A DNA stretch of 64,000 bases from Sunxiuqinia elliptica (lineage in GTDB: Bacteria > Bacteroidota > Bacteroidia > Bacteroidales > Prolixibacteraceae). Below the pieces are notes generated by a model. The model saw only the letters and a program-made list of their open reading frames with translations. It did not search any database and had not been told where the DNA came from. Within the stretch, counting starts at the first letter, position 1; each line of letters begins with the position of its first letter. Positions 63,878 to 64,000 of this stretch are shown in pieces. The position numbers and the translations under genes are program-made. The stretch spans positions 248,001-312,000 of the forward strand of contig NZ_FONW01000003.1 in assembly GCF_900113005.1 (NCBI RefSeq), written 5' to 3'.

Positions 63878-64000
63878 TATTGGTTTCCCCGCCAACCACC
63901 GTTGACTGGGAATAAAAAGGGAATCCTGTGAAAATCAGGAGCTGTCCCCGCAGCTGTAAGTCCTTACGATGTTTCTGATGTTCTTTTGCCACTGTCCGCC
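63878..64000 (+). promoter_or_regulatory. Cobalamin riboswitch, cut by window edge
   Basis: The sequence contains the conserved core AAAAGGGAATCCTGTGAAAA with the following ATCAGGAGCTGTCCCCGCAGCTGTAAGT (shown in pieces), the B12-box region common to adenosylcobalamin riboswitches, preceded by a GGTTTCCCCGCC start. The 3' part and the controlled gene lie beyond 64000; BtuB-like receptors or B12 genes are usual targets. Confidence 0.9.

Overview
The window looks like chromosomal DNA of a Bacteroidota bacterium, probably a Marinilabiliales/Prolixibacteraceae-type organism; the lower rank is a guess. The evidence is a SusC/SusD locus with an ECF sigma/FecR pair, SusD-like and PorT-like outer-membrane proteins, a DUF4295 gene in the L28-L33 operon, DUF6340 and HYC_CC_PP proteins, little sign of Shine-Dalgarno sequences, and several promoters of the Bacteroidota type (TTG, 19-20 nt, TAnnTTTG).

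Layout. 0-7 kb: a secreted metallopeptidase/beta-propeller protein cut by the left edge, a membrane protein divergent from a membrane-bound LuxR-type regulator with striking palindromes between them, a vWA membrane protein and a DUF6340 lipoprotein. 7-32 kb is mostly housekeeping: lgt, secA, an aminotransferase, small envelope proteins, a D-2-hydroxyacid dehydrogenase, the odhB-sucA operon, an alpha/beta hydrolase, rimO, ftsY, a LexA-like regulator divergent from a radical-SAM/DUF4130 DNA-repair pair, rpmB-rpmG-DUF4295, a 1-Cys peroxiredoxin, a CPBP protease and a DUF456 protein. 32-35 kb: ribB under an FMN riboswitch with a visible promoter, then a phosphoribosyltransferase-like gene followed by codB.

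35.7-45.6 kb is one polysaccharide-utilisation locus on the minus strand: ECF sigma factor, FecR anti-sigma, SusC, SusD, a GH18-fold lipoprotein that has lost its catalytic glutamate, and a GH18 lipoprotein with an intact motif. The likely substrates are GlcNAc-containing glycans (N-glycans or chitin). 46-49 kb: two NAD-dependent oxidoreductases that overlap tail to tail, and lipoate-protein ligase. 49.1-50.2 kb: a REP-like repeat cluster around the 5' remnant of an IS200-type/RAYT transposase. 50-56 kb: a voltage-gated K+ channel, a 21-bp minisatellite, a coiled-coil protein, ftsH and cardiolipin synthase.

56-60 kb: a probable electrophile-stress group (LLM flavin oxidoreductase, nitroreductase, HchA-type glyoxalase) behind an AraC-family regulator. 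60.3-63.7 kb: a metal-handling operon (HYC_CC_PP protein, HMA-domain protein, TonB-dependent receptor) with a promoter and an overlapping palindrome. The window ends inside a cobalamin riboswitch whose gene lies beyond the edge. No tRNA, rRNA, CRISPR array or prophage was seen.
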